From the NCBI RefSeq assembly GCF_011397635.1, contig NC_064761.1, positions 27,135,643 through 27,199,642 on the forward strand: 64,000 nt of DNA, read 5' to 3'. The translations under genes and the position numbers were made by a program. The stretch's first letter is position 1. Each line of letters opens with the position of its first letter. This DNA is from Epinephelus fuscoguttatus. Lineage: Eukaryota; Chordata; Actinopteri; Perciformes; Serranidae. Below the pieces are notes generated by a model. That model was not told the DNA's origin. It made no database searches and was given only the letters and a program-made list of their open reading frames with translations. This document shows, piece by piece, positions 1-11,510 of this stretch.

Positions 1-822
1 GTAGAGTTGGGATTGGTGGTCGGTGTGTGGTTGGATACAAACTGCTGAAGGTACTTCCACTGTAATATGTTGAGTTTCAGTAGTTCATTGGTTTTGGTTG
101 ATTAGTGCTACAAGTCACCTGCAAGTTGAAAAGTTTGATTTGCAGGTCACGTCACGCGTTTCTCAAATCAATATCTCATCGTCTCATAATCCCCCTTTGG
201 TACAATGAAAACGTGGCACCTTTTGTTCTCAGACAGCCAACAAGTAGGAGGTGATTGGTATTCTGGTAACTCAAAGTTTTCCTGTTGACTCTTGGGTAGT
301 TTGAGCAAAACAATTTATCTCACACCAAATGCTTGCAGTATATATTTTGTTCTGTGTGATATTATTAAGAGTTGTTTTTGTCTTGCAGGATAATGAAGGA
401 CAGACAGCGCTACATTATGGTAAGAAGGCCTCTCTCTTGTTAATCTATGCAGTCCAAAATGTTGTATATGCACTTTAAATTTATTTTTCTGCCATAAAGC
501 TTTTTGTGAGTTTATGTGTCTGTTTTGCAAATCGTGAGCATCTCATTTTGGAACGATACATATCTATTGTACACTGACATCATTTTGTTTTGTGTGTGCG
601 CACTCTCTTTATATACAGCAGCTTGTTTTTTGCACTTTGCCAGCATTTGTCTCAAATTTGTCATTTTCCCTTCCTCTTCCTCTCACGCTCTCGCCTCCAT
701 TCCTCATCTTTATTTTCCACAGTTGTTTTTCACCCAGTTTCTTATATTCCTCTGGGTTGTATCCTGTGGGTGCATGTGTGTGCATCCTTTGGTATGTATG
801 TGTGGATGCCTGTCTGGTTTTG

Positions 823-860
<38 letters not shown>

Positions 861-3800
861 ATCGGCAAGCCTCCCAGAGGAAATCAGCAGTGGTCCTTAG
901 ACTCCCCTGACCCTCTTGTGCCCCAACACACATGTCCCTGAGGGGCGTTTCCCCTGTCCTCTGAGTGTGTGCGTGTGTGTGGCTGCACCATCTGTCCCCC
1001 AGCTTTGCGGCGTTGGTGTGGGCATGTTGCATCACCCACCGGAGACCTGCACACACAAACACACTCGGCAGAGGAAGCCCCGAGGATGGGGCATAAAAAG
1101 ATGACTAATAAACATAAGCGATGAACTCCAAGAGACAAATAGCAGAGAATGAAAATTCATTCCCACCTCTCTTTGCACAGGGCCACAGTGGCTGGCAAGT
1201 GATTAATTGAGGGTTTACTGCTCACCATAAATTGTTCTCCTCCTCTATGGCTCCCCTGAGGGCCAGCCACTTTTTACAGCTCAAGGCCCAGGCGAGACAC
1301 CCGCCACGCGCCACACACACACACCTCTGGCTAAATAAAATACTGTTTAGAGCAACAAGAGGAGGACTGCAAGCGTGGCTGGAAAAATAAGCCAAGCTTT
1401 GTTAGTCTGATTTGGCTTAAAGATAAGTGATTCTTGTAGTGTTTGATACTCACACACCTCATGCTATTCATAGACACAACTTGAGCACGCACTTGCCTAC
1501 ACACTCCCATGCATTCCGATGTATCATCATATCTCATGCACACACACTCCAGCCAGCCCGCCAGCCACCTCTGTGCTGGAGGTTAAAAGGCCTGGCTGTC
1601 AATCACTGTGGCTGCTGACATCAGCGATCATGGCGCAGCACAGAGTCTGCTCTTTAAGAGGAGCGGGCGATTGACACCGACAGAGAAGAGCACTCAGAAC
1701 AAGAGAGGAAGAGAGAGGGGATGGGGAGGGGGCGAGGTGCCAGAGGTGCATCGGGAAAGCAGGGACCTGCTAACTGGGTTAAGAAAGTGCAAGCATCCCC
1801 CGCTCTCTCCCTCTTAAACAGAGAGAGAAGACCCTTTTAGTGGGGCACAAATTGCCAATGGGGCAGAAATGAAGTGTTTGAGAGAACCACAGGTTCAAGC
1901 CAGTGTCAATGCTGGACCTGCAGATGGGCTTTTCATTAACTGCATTACTGTACATACTGGACTAAACTACAGTACGCTGAGGAAAGGGATGAGCCATATT
2001 TACTCAAACCTGGTTCACGTCATCATAACGCTCTGACATGAGGTGCAGTGAACCATCAAATCAATCAGATCTCAATTATGACATTTATCCATATAAGAAT
2101 TAATTACAGTATAACAAAGCTCCTCTGCTGGTTGCACCTCGAGGCTCAAAGACTACAGGAACACTCACAGCTCTTTGAGGCTGACAATGACAATGCTAAC
2201 ATATTGATGTTTAGTAGGTATTTACAGGTCAAGACTGCAACCTGAGGTTCTTATGTCCTTCTGCCTGACAGCCTCTATCCACCCAGTTTAATATGCACCT
2301 GAGTTTAGTGCAACATATGTAGTAGGGGGGGCTCTGTCTCTCTTTAAGCTAACTTGTCCTTGGCCAGAAAATCGTTGAAGAGCAGTTGGTTTAGGGTGTT
2401 AGCATGCTAACGTTTGCTAATTAGCACTAAAATCAAAGTACAGCTGAGGCTGATGGAAACCATTAGATTTGTAGTAATCTGGTCATCAACCAAAGTGGTG
2501 GATGCAGCTTTGTTATTTTCTTTAGGATGTTGAAGGCATGATTTGCCATTCTAATAAGTCTGTATTTTTTGTCTGCCTTTTTTCTTTCTTTTTTTTCTGC
2601 AGAAAATTGTTTTGCTCAGAAACCTTGCACAGAGTCTGATGCATCATACTTTGTTTTGTACTTTTGTTTTATTATTCCTTGCCAAAATTTACAATACAAG
2701 ACAACATGGAACACATTTGCTCCCTTGCTTCTCTCCCCTGGAGAAACCTCTCTGGCTGTCAGCACTTTCAGCCCGCATCTTGCAATTGGCACCACATCCA
2801 CCTGAGGGGGCTGAGCTGTCCTCCCTCTCGGTCTCCATTAGGGTTACGACTAACAATTTATTTATTGGTTTAATTTCCTTTTTAATTAATTTTCTTATTT
2901 ATTTAACTTTTTCTCTTTGTTTTTCTTATGTTATCGATTAGTTGTTTGGTTTATAAAATGTCGGAAAATGGTGAAAAATCAGTGGTTAGTGGTTCCCAAA
3001 AACCAAGACGATGGCCTCAAGTATCTTGTTTTGTCCACAACCCAAAGATATTCAGTTTACCGAGTAAAGAACCCAGAAAATACTAATCAGAGACTAATCA
3101 GAGAATTTAGAGGGTTTTTTTCTTAAAAATTTTAACAAATTAATCGATTATCAAAGTAGTTGGCGTTTAATTTAATAGTTCACAATCAATCGATTAATAT
3201 TTATGAAACTCAAATCTCCACACTGTTGCTCTCTCTTTGTCCCTGTCTGTGTGCAGTCCTCATTCTCTTTTACATTCTCCTCCCCATCATCATCCATCTG
3301 AATATTACTGTCTGATCTGTTAAAAGTAGACTAACTGAGTTATGAAATGATACTGTGTGCCCTGTTCCTCTCCATTGCTGTGGATGTAGCTATCTGTCCT
3401 GCAGATTATGCCACATTTTCTTCACTGCTTCTTGGTCAAACAACTCTCCAGACTTCTGACAGATGTGAAAAAATCTGAGACAATCAAACCTGTCCTGAAA
3501 ACTTAAATGACAGACGAACGTTTTGAAGTGCGTAAACTTCATATACACCAGTTGAGGTATTTATTTTCAAACCTGCAACAATCATGGACGCAAAATACAG
3601 TCTGGACCAAAGTGGCGAACACACTGAGAGGTCGACATAGCTGCTAGCACAGCTAACAAGCTAAATGCCTTGCAGGATGTTTGCATTAATGTTTGCTTTT
3701 CGTGCTTTACTTCTTTTATTTCTTGTCGTTTCTGTTTTCTCCTCCTTCACTCATCCTATATTTTGAACTCTTCTTTCCGTAGCATCGGCATGCGAGTTTG

Positions 3801-3937
3801 CCGACATCGTGGAGCTCCTGCTGAACGCCGGAGCCGACCCGTCCATCAAAGACATGGAGGGCTCTCTCCCTGAGGAGGTCACTGAATCCAGTGCCATCTC
3901 CTCTCTCCTGCGTCAGTACACGGCTCCGAAAGGCTAG
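1..3937 (+). CDS. acbd6: acbd6 gene, 3' end (last two coding exons)
   Basis: ACBD6 binds long-chain acyl-CoA in the cytosol through an N-terminal ACB domain and has C-terminal ankyrin repeats; it is known to supply myristoyl-CoA to N-myristoyltransferases. Only the last 61 codons are here (389-419 joined to 3783-3937). They read DNEGQTALHY, then ASACEFADIVELLLNAGADP, then a tail ending in YTAPKG and TAG. This is the second ankyrin repeat (TALHYA and VELLLNAGADP consensus) followed by the short ACBD6 tail with its PEEV motif. The two exons join in frame (TAT G + CA = Tyr-Ala). The ACB domain and first ankyrin repeat lie upstream of the window. The neighbouring convergent lhx4 agrees with the human gene order. 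The alternative, another ankyrin protein, is unlikely given the tail and synteny. Confidence 0.9.
389..419 (+). CDS. acbd6: acbd6 penultimate coding exon (31 nt)
   Basis: A very short exon bounded by the acceptor tcttgcag and the donor gtaagaag. It starts in phase 0 (GAT) and ends after one base of the next codon. It encodes the first half of an ankyrin repeat, DNEGQTALHY. It is far too short to be found as an open frame and is supported by the exact reading-frame join to the exon at 3783 and by the family sequence. Confidence 0.88.
826..857. repeat. (TG)n microsatellite
   Basis: About 16 uninterrupted TG units inside the last acbd6 intron. The open frames that run through it on both strands (runs of Cys-Val or Thr-His) are artefacts of the repeat. 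Confidence 0.95.
2150..2510 (+). repeat. interspersed repeat fragment (TTAGCATGCTAACG type)
   Basis: Two pieces (about 2150-2220 and 2395-2505) contain phrases such as gctaattagcac, gtacagctgaggctgatgg and ggtcatcaaccaaag, which I recognise from a very common fish interspersed repeat; a related piece occurs at 11220-11500 and another near 3600. The assignment to a family is from memory and not verified. Confidence 0.55.
2839..3205 (+). repeat. ATCGATTAATCGATT-type non-autonomous DNA element
   Basis: Begins tagggttacgactaacaa and continues through ataaaatgtcggaaaatgg and aaagatattcagtttac to aatcgattatcaaagtag and cgattaata. The same phrase order is found, more decayed, at 54575-54970 and inverted at 58550-58690. 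It resembles the abundant hAT-like short elements of teleosts that carry repeated ATCGATTAA motifs. Confidence 0.7.
3783..3937 (+). CDS. acbd6: acbd6 last coding exon
   Basis: The acceptor is ttctttccgtag. The exon continues the split Tyr-Ala codon and encodes SACEFADIVELLLNAGADPS, then IKDMEGSLPEEV and the tail ending QYTAPKG, with stop TAG at 3935-3937. The ankyrin helix pair and the GADPS turn are clear. It is GC-richer than the flanking intron. Confidence 0.92.
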
Positions 3938-4253
3938 ATTGTCCACCTGACACCACCCGGTCCCCGCCCCCCTTCCTTGTCTCAGCCTTGCTCCACTTAT
4001 TCGCCCATCCTCCTCATCATCCCTCCTTTATTCCTGAAGAGACTGTGTTCATCCCCTGCAGTTAGTAGACCAGGATTGCAACAGTTTTATTTAATATTGT
4101 TTCCAAATACTTGAGGTGAGTTTAATTTCATTGGCTTAGCTCTTTGGAACAACAGGGTGTAAGTGTTAGCCCTTCCATTTGGTGAGACACATGAAATGAA
4201 GCACACTGCATGTATTTTAAATCATTAAATACTGTATATTGACTTTATAAGCC
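3938..4253 (+). terminator. acbd6: acbd6 3' UTR and candidate poly(A) signals
   Basis: Untranslated sequence after the acbd6 stop. The first candidate poly(A) signal is ATTAAA at 4224-4229, about 30 bases before an inverted-repeat element starts at 4254. A second ATTAAA lies at 4699-4704 beyond that element. No AATAAA is seen in this stretch. Which one is used cannot be decided from sequence. Confidence 0.5.
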
Positions 4254-4585
4254 CAGTAGGGTTGGGTGATATGACAGTTACTGTGAGTACTGTACTGAGG
4301 TAGTTCTACCTTTAAATATCTCTCGTTGTATTCCAACACTGTAGGCAATGATGCAAATCGATGAGCAGATCAGCTTATTGGTGATACTGGAATAACAGGA
4401 TTTGTGCATCACTGTGATGAAGTATCTGGATCTGTCAGGTATTAACGTCACTGGAGGAGCCAAACACAGACATTCCCATTCATTTATTTTATCTAACAGT
4501 ATAAAATTTGCGAAAATTCATGTCACAACGATATGAAACTACATACTGTGATAGAATATTTTATACATATCACCCACTCCTACTG
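4254..4585. mobile_element. short inverted-repeat element (MITE, hAT-like)
   Basis: The left end CAGTAGG-GTTGGGTGATAT is repeated inverted at the right end (atatcacccactcctactg). The 330 bp interior has no coding content. GGGTTGGGTGATAT ends are common among teleost hAT-derived short elements. No clear target duplication remains. Confidence 0.75.
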
Positions 4586-4784
4586 CCCAGGTCTGACAAT
4601 CAGCCAGGCCTTTTAGTCTGGGTCAGTCCTCTCTGACCATCTGTTCATGATTCAGTTGTTACATTCAAGGAATGCTTTAAACATTTGTCATTTATCTCAT
4701 TAAAGTCTTCAACAAATACTTTCCCTCTGACTTGTTCTCTGCTCATTAGATAACTTATAATCAGGTCATAGTGTGGTATGCTCA

Positions 4785-5083
4785 CAGTGGTTCCCAACTG
4801 GTGGGTCGCGGTCCAAAAGTGGATAGCTGGTCCGTTCTGAATGACCGCAAGTGACTCACAAATGTGTCAACTTTGCAAAAAACACACTTAATTTTTAGGT
4901 ACAATACATTGACAGCACAGAGCTTTTATTTTTTTAGTGCTGTTTTCTGTTGTAGAGTGAGTGACTAGCTTGACGACAAGGCCAAAAGCAAATATGGCAC
5001 TGAATGAACTGAAGTGTGTGGACCTTGAACTAATGAGTAAGGAGAAACCTGGACCCCGTGGCTGGACCAGTTGAGAACCACTG
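4785..5083. mobile_element. short inverted-repeat element (CAGTGGTTCCCAACTGGT type)
   Basis: Starts cagtggttcccaactggtgg and ends accagttgagaaccactg, an inverted terminal repeat of about 18 bases with one or two mismatches. The 300 bp body includes gggtcgcggtccaaaag. This is a widespread non-autonomous hAT-type element in vertebrates. A decayed solo end occurs near 50176-50195. Confidence 0.8.
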
Positions 5084-7502
5084 CTCCATTGTACTTTAAC
5101 ATTGGGAGTGAAAATACACACTGCAAGTATATGGTGTATACCTGTGTATACTGCAGCCCTACAAGTAAAACTTAAACTCACATCCCGCCTCAGTGAGCAC
5201 CACAGTGAACCTAAATCATATATTATCCATACAGATTAAAATAACTGAGCCAATCATTGATGTACCTCTTAAGCAAAAACAGTTTGGGAACAGATATTTT
5301 ATGATAATTTTTATCAGAATAACATTTGTGTTAGAGGTTAAATGCTTTACAAAATGGGTAAGTTACATAAAACACCCCCAACAAAGCAAGCGAACAAACC
5401 AAACACTGACTACAGTTACACAAAATATTCAATATTCAAGACGATATTCAATATTCAAGACGATATTCCTGCCTTGCCATTTACAGGACTCATAAAAATG
5501 AATATTCCACTGATATTCCTGTTTACTTGCAGCCATGTGTACCCTGATAATCATGCCCTGACTTTTTTTTATCACATCAACATATGGAAAAGTGGAACAG
5601 CTGTCACTTGTGCCGGGATTTTTTAAAGTTTTCTATCACTGGTGGACGTGACTGACCATACGAACACAGCCTCCCACTTTTATTCCTCCCACCACCTCCT
5701 TGAAAAGTTCAGTATTGCGATATTTTCACATATACATAATCCTGTCAACATCAAAGTCTTTCACAGTGTTTAAAAATAGGTGTGTTTCTCCTTCTGACCA
5801 GAAATGTGGGATTTTCTTTTTGACATACATGTCTACCCCAGCAAAGTGCTGTTAACTCAGCTTGTGTATCCATGACAATGCACAGAGCTGACCATAAACA
5901 GTCATGATGACATGTGTCGCAAACTATGGTAAAAACATTCTGAATGTACTTTATACATGTCCAAAGAATGCTATTAAAACCCAAATAATGCCAGAATATC
6001 ATCAAAACATGATTAGGCTAGCCTAAAAAGTGTGATGGAAAGAAAGTTTGTATGTACAGTACATACAGACAAATGCACACAAGCGTAGATATAATCTTTA
6101 AAGTACATGTACATCGGCACATACATCAATACACACATTTATTTATTGTCAAATTTTTGACTACTGTATAATGAACTATTGTTCCAAACGGTCCTGACAC
6201 GCAGCACACTAAAGTTTTAATCCGAAACTTTAATCCAGAGCCCACCCAACTGGCCTGTCTTCATCGTCCACACAGCATACACACACCATACTGTACACAC
6301 AACACTGGACTCTACAACCTGCCTTTGTACTATTATGTCATATAGGAGAGATCTGGATGTTCTCCAAAAATAACCAACACATGGTCTGAGTCCAAATCTG
6401 CTTTACTCATCCTCGAGCCCCTGTGATCAGCACATTCTCTCTGCCTCAGCACACACACACTCACACACACACAAACACAAACACAAACACACACACTCAC
6501 TCCACCAGATGAGAATACACTAAATCTGGATCCTGGATCTTAACTACGGCTTCACGAAGATGCAAATGCATATTTTGTACACAACAGCGGGGACAAAGCT
6601 TAATCCTTTACTCTCTAACACACTCCCTTCCTCGGCGTCTGCCCTCACCTCCCCCAAATGTTTTACTTAAGTGGAAATCTGCCTCGACACAAGGTGTTAG
6701 ATAACCGCCTCAACATGTCTGGTTGCAGCCTGTCCGTCACTCACAGATCTATGACAGCAGTAGATGGTCTACACGGCATTGGTAGTCATCACCAGGGGCA
6801 CCGCTTCAAATTCAATTTTTGTCTTGACAGCTGTTGTACAGTGCCTGTAGTGAATTGAGATGCAAGTGAGCCGTGCTTTACATGAGGTGAATTAAAATGC
6901 TTCCACGTGATGTTTGCATCTGCATCCATGTCCTGTCCTTCCCTACTTCACAAATCACACTGGAGAAGAGGGCCGGGACTTTTTTTTCCCCCAAAATTAT
7001 CATCATTCACTTTTGCAAACTCCAGCCACAGAGCCTTCCTCAATGAAATTTTCTGCCTCTCCCCTCATGCATTTTGAGGAGGAACCCTACATGATTTGAG
7101 AGGAAACCTTTTGAGTATTCAACCTGAGTCTGAGACGCGATGTGCTACAATCCCACAAAGAGACGAACAGTGACCATCTTGTTATGAATTCCATCCACAT
7201 CCAGCCATTAGGCTGTTGGTGTATCTCTAAAGCCTGTTTGGGGCCCGTTGTTGTCTCCTCGTTGCTTCCTAAACCCCGTTATACTGGCTAGAGGTAAGAG
7301 AGGGTGACGGCAGTCGTGCTTCCCCCCCGGCTCGTCTGCGAGACTCTGACACTAAGCCCATTATGCTTCCATTATGGGGCTTCAATTTTCCTCTGAGCTT
7401 TTCACTTTTGACACTGCAGCTTCCTCCCTCTCCAAACCGCAGACTCACACACACCCCCTCAGCCCAATATGCTCAGCCGCTCTGAATATTTATGCATTTT
7501 TC
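5084..7502. other. intergenic, no gene seen
   Basis: Between the MITE pair and the next repeat. It is AT-rich and contains an exact 19-base tandem duplication (5431-5468, unit aatattcaagacgatattc) and scattered CA runs near 6450-6500. No exon, RNA or recognised element was found. Confidence 0.6.
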
Positions 7503-7625
7503 AGAGGTGAAAAGTAATAAACTACATTTTCTCAAGTAGTAAACTTAAGTACAGTTTTGAAGTACAGGTACTTTGCTTGAGTGCTTTCATTTTGTGCAAC
7601 TTTATACTTTTAATGCAGTTAATTT
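7503..7625 (+). repeat. interspersed repeat fragment (AAGTAATAAACTACATTT type)
   Basis: Contains ggtgaaaagtaataaact, ctcaagtag, acttaagtacagttttga and gtactttgcttgagt, the start of a familiar teleost interspersed repeat rich in AAGTAC words. It is truncated after about 120 bases. Confidence 0.6.
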
Positions 7626-8179
7626 TGAAGGAAATTCAGGGAAGCTTTTTAATCCCCCAACAATTCCTTAGCGTGTCCCCAATGTGCAAGGTCCATGTTG
7701 AACAGTAGGCATAGTGTTCTTGTATTTATTCAATTTATTATCTTATTAGGAGATGATAACTTGACATGTTTTGTCACTTACTGTCTGTACGTGGGGCCAC
7801 ATTTATCTAACAAAGCCTATTTATGGTCCAAACATAGCAAATTACGTCTGCATTAAACACAAGAGGAGCTGGTGTTTAGTTTTAATTCAAGTTACATAGT
7901 AGTTAGTCATTAAAGGAAGAAATATGATGGTAAATGATGTAATGTAATGATGATCTACAAGCTGAAATAAAGGGAAGTCTGACCTCAGTAATGCGATGCA
8001 GATCATAAAATGTTTGTTACTCTTGTTGTCCATTGCCAGTGATCGGATGGAGACTCTAAATCAAAAAAGAGACCCAGATACCAAAATGTGTTTGTTCTCA
8101 GCTGTTGAGTAAACTCTTTGAGTGGTTAAGATGTGAAGAAATGAACACACACACGCAGGCAGATGAAGTAATCAGAGAG

Positions 8180-9290
8180 TGCAGAATCTGTAGGCAATGG
8201 GACAAGATTTTATTCAGTTTGTATTCCAAGTCAGTCTGTTTAATATGACAGAGTGTTTTCCGAGTGACCAGTCACGTTTGAGCAGGCTTTGGTTGCATGC
8301 AGATCAATCTCAGAACCCATCAGCTATCAGTCTGATGACAGTAAAGCCTCAGGGGGCGAGGGCCAATATCTGGGGCCAATCCAGCATAGCCAGTGGATAT
8401 CTGGGCCAAGCCTCTTCTGAGCACTGGTCATTTAGGCTAATCTCTATAAACAGATATCTGTATATGAATGCAAATTTAAAATAAGCTAATATAGAACTAA
8501 CTCATCATCAGACGGTAGCATCTGCCAATGTGATTTGTCTCTCCACACAGACCGTTTACCTGTCGTTAAAACCATAGACTGTACAGAATAATGGACTCTT
8601 ATGGACAAAAGAGCACGGTGTTGATCTCACTTGTAGACTGTAGCCACTCCTCACAGACAGCCTATCACTTAAGACACCCAGCCATTGATAAATATGCATA
8701 ACTTTGGGCCTCACCCCCTCGTACAGTTGTTGTGAATGGGTGAATTTATTAAAGACCACAACTGTTTTTGTACCAGGCTGGCTACCAGGTGTTTATTTCT
8801 GCTGTAAAGTTGGGCATTTTAACATTTGTGTCTATAGGGATTTACTGGCTTCGGGAGCCAGCCTCAAGTGGCCTTTTAAGGAACTGCAGTTTTTGGCACT
8901 TTGCATTGGCTTAATTTTTCAGCTCTGGAGGTTGCTGCTTCATTCAAACATGATTGGTCAATGCTTTTCGACTACAAGCGGACTACAAATATAACACTAC
9001 ACTTCAAATACCAAAATCTTGTCCCGTTGCCCACAGACTCTGCACTTTTATGCAGACATCTGTTTATAGAGATTAGCTAAACCGTCGTCTGGACCTAAAA
9101 CACCTGCATCTCAAATTGGACTGAAAACAATGACCAGCACACAAAAGATGAAGTCTTGGCCCAGATATCCGTTATCAGGATATCTACTAGCTACTCTGGA
9201 ACCCCTGAAATATTGCCTGTTGCCCCCAGGGGCTAAATCATCATCAGACCAATAGCTGATGGGTTCCAAGATTGGATGATAAGAAACCTG
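8180..9290. mobile_element. composite repeat with inverted arms
   Basis: Arms of about 280 bases match in inverted orientation: aacccatcagctat (near 8316), gatatctgggccaag (8396-8410), ctggtcat, gctaatctctataaacagat (8437-8456) and gggacaagatttt (8198-8210) all recur reverse-complemented between 9010 and 9275. The order of blocks is permuted between the arms. Between them lies another repeat (8567-8975), beginning accatagactgtacag and ending in a GC-rich part that includes ctcaagtggcc and ggcactttgcattggctt. The related block at 32805-33465 has the same family phrases inverted. No transposase is visible. Confidence 0.6.
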
Positions 9291-9830
9291 TTAGAATGAT
9301 GCGTGCAGGATGTGAATAACCACATTTCATGTAAACAGCAAATGATTTAAAAAAACAGAATATGACTCATTACTAGGATGCTAATGTGCGCGTAGACGTA
9401 CTCACTCAAACACCAGAGTGAGAGTACTTTTGCCCTGTTCTCAATGGCTGTGTTTATTGTCAGGAACCTGTGATGTATTTGTGGAAGTGTGTGCGCCTCT
9501 TAAACAATTCCTCCAGAGGGACTCCTCCATCTCTCCTCCTCACCACACTCATCACTCCCCTTTTCATCTTTCTCTCACCGTCATTCTGCACGCAGGCTCT
9601 CTCTCTCTCTTCTTTTACCTCTCCACTCCTTCCTCTCTCCTGTAAAAGCAATACCATGTCGTTGCTTTGGCCAGCTCTTAATGCAACTCTTTAACCCCCC
9701 CATCTTCTCCACGCTGCAGCACCCCCACCCTGAGCAGCGTTGCTGTGAACCCAACAGTAAGCAGAAATCCCTCTGCTGCTGAAACACTTCCCACTAATAT
9801 CAGAGGCTCATTCACTGGTGTCCAGGAGCG

Positions 9831-9853
9831 TGTGTGTGTGTGTGTGTGTGTGT
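9831..9853. repeat. (TG)n microsatellite
   Basis: Eleven TG units in the acbd6-lhx4 intergenic region. Confidence 0.9.
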
Positions 9854-11084
9854 ATGGTTTATGGTGATGAACAAGCGTTTCTGGTATCCACCAACAGCGA
9901 GGGCCGGAGCCTTCAGACAAACAGTAAAGAGTCTCGTTACACTTTCTCACAGCTTCTGTGTCACTTACACACATGAAAACCACTAGAGAACTACACTAAA
10001 GACCACGGCCTTCAATACAGCAGACATATTATCATCACTGCTGTATTTATCATGGTTTCCTCGGGGTCGTGAACCTTCCTCCTTTGGTTACCTGTCATCT
10101 ATCCAATATGTGCAGCAGGATAATCATTGAGTGGAAAAGGCCCAGTTTCACATTAAAACAGCATTGAGCTCACAACCTTGAGGGTGTCATTGAGAGGCCT
10201 CTGTTTGACTCCAGCCCCTCTTTAAGACTCACTCCGTCATCCTGCGGATCATTGTTCACTGCGGGCCCGATGGAGTCGTTTGGGGAGAAAAATGCCCTGT
10301 CTCGATGCTGCGAGATTGACTTTCGGGCCAAAACAAATCCTATCTGTTTTGCATGTTAATTTATTCCCTTTTGCTTCAGACGGAAAAAAAACTGTTTCCT
10401 TCAGGAAGTTTGTAATAAAAGCCTTGCGATCGATGATAATGGCATTTGTGCTTGTGTTTGTCATCTTCGCAAAAGCAACAGTGGTGGAGTTTCCACAGAT
10501 TTATTTGTATACTAGTGCTGTAAGTGGCGTGTAAATTATCCTAACTGTCTGTGTGGCTTTTTATCTTTGTAAGGCCGTACTATTAGAGCCTATCCATTAA
10601 TGCCCATAGCCCAGCCAATCAATGCTTAAATAAAAATCAGCTCAATTTGTGGCGTTTTATGCAAACGTGCAAACTCCCACCAGGCTGACTCTTTGCTTTT
10701 TGTTTTTATAATGTAACAGGAATAGCTAAAACACAAAGGAATCGATAACACTTAAGTTTGGGTTAGGTTGGCCTGCTCTCAGACAAGTGCTGCACATTGC
10801 TGCATACAAATGAGCTTCATACAGATGTACACTGTGGTGTAATTTCATTATAATTCTATACATAGTTAGCCAACACCGTAGTTACAGGGAATAAATCCGC
10901 TGTAACCTGAGAGGTTTTAGCAATGCAGCAACTAAGAACAATAGCAAACAGCGAGCAGTCACACGCACACATACGATCAGGGCCAAAGCCACAAACAGAA
11001 ACACTTAAGTCATGTCATCCATATTGTTTTGGGGAATTTAGGGGCTTTAATGACATGACTAAATTATTAGTTGGATATTTTATT
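9854..11084. other. intergenic, no gene seen
   Basis: Unique-looking AT-rich sequence between acbd6 and lhx4. The 84- and 71-residue frames near 10250-10530 have no family resemblance and overlap on opposite strands. Confidence 0.55.
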
Positions 11085-11510
11085 TAAAAGCCAACAGCAG
11101 AAAGATGGCAGGAAATGAGGGGAGAGAAGGCGGGGAATGATACATTACAAAGACCCTCAGCTGGATGCAAACCAGTAACGTTGCGGTTCATAGTTTTAAC
11201 TCCTGTTCCACCAGTTGGCCAGTTGTGTTTTTTAAATGATTTTATATTTGATGGATTGCTGTGAAATCTGGCACAGATGTTCATGTTCCCCTCAGGATGA
11301 ACTGGAATAACTTTTGTGATCTCTCAACTTTTCATCTAGTGTCATCATCAGGTTAGAATTTAGATTTGTCCAAAACTTTGGCTTTAAAATCTGCAACAGT
11401 TGATGGTGAATATGGTAAACTATGTCTACTAACATTTTCATGCTGCCATTGTTATTGTGAGCATATCTCCATTTAACCCAAAGCACCATTGTGCCTGGAG
11501 GTGCAGCCTC
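11085..11510. repeat. interspersed repeat fragments
   Basis: 11220-11500 carries ttgatggattgctgtgaa, cccctcaggatgaactgg, caacttttcatctag and tgcctggaggtgcagcct, which belong to the same common fish repeat family as 2150-2510. 11140-11220 resembles the tRNA-like box found in fish SINE-type repeats (ggatgcaaaccagtaacg, ttgcggttc) but is too decayed to call a tRNA. Confidence 0.5.

Larger units (their letters stand above)
420..3782 (+). other. acbd6 last intron with repeat fragments
   Basis: A 3.4 kb GT-AG intron. It holds a TG microsatellite, several fragments of interspersed repeats listed separately, and low-complexity T-rich stretches. No exon, RNA gene or open frame with family resemblance was seen in it. 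Confidence 0.75.

Noticed and set aside
516..941. Overlapping open frames of 88-141 residues
   Set aside because: They run through the TG microsatellite of an acbd6 intron; the translation is low complexity and differs by frame with no family resemblance.
11140..11222. tRNA-like box (gcaaaccagtaacgttgcggttc)
   Set aside because: No acceptor stem or anticodon arm pairs; it fits a decayed SINE-type fragment better than a tRNA gene.
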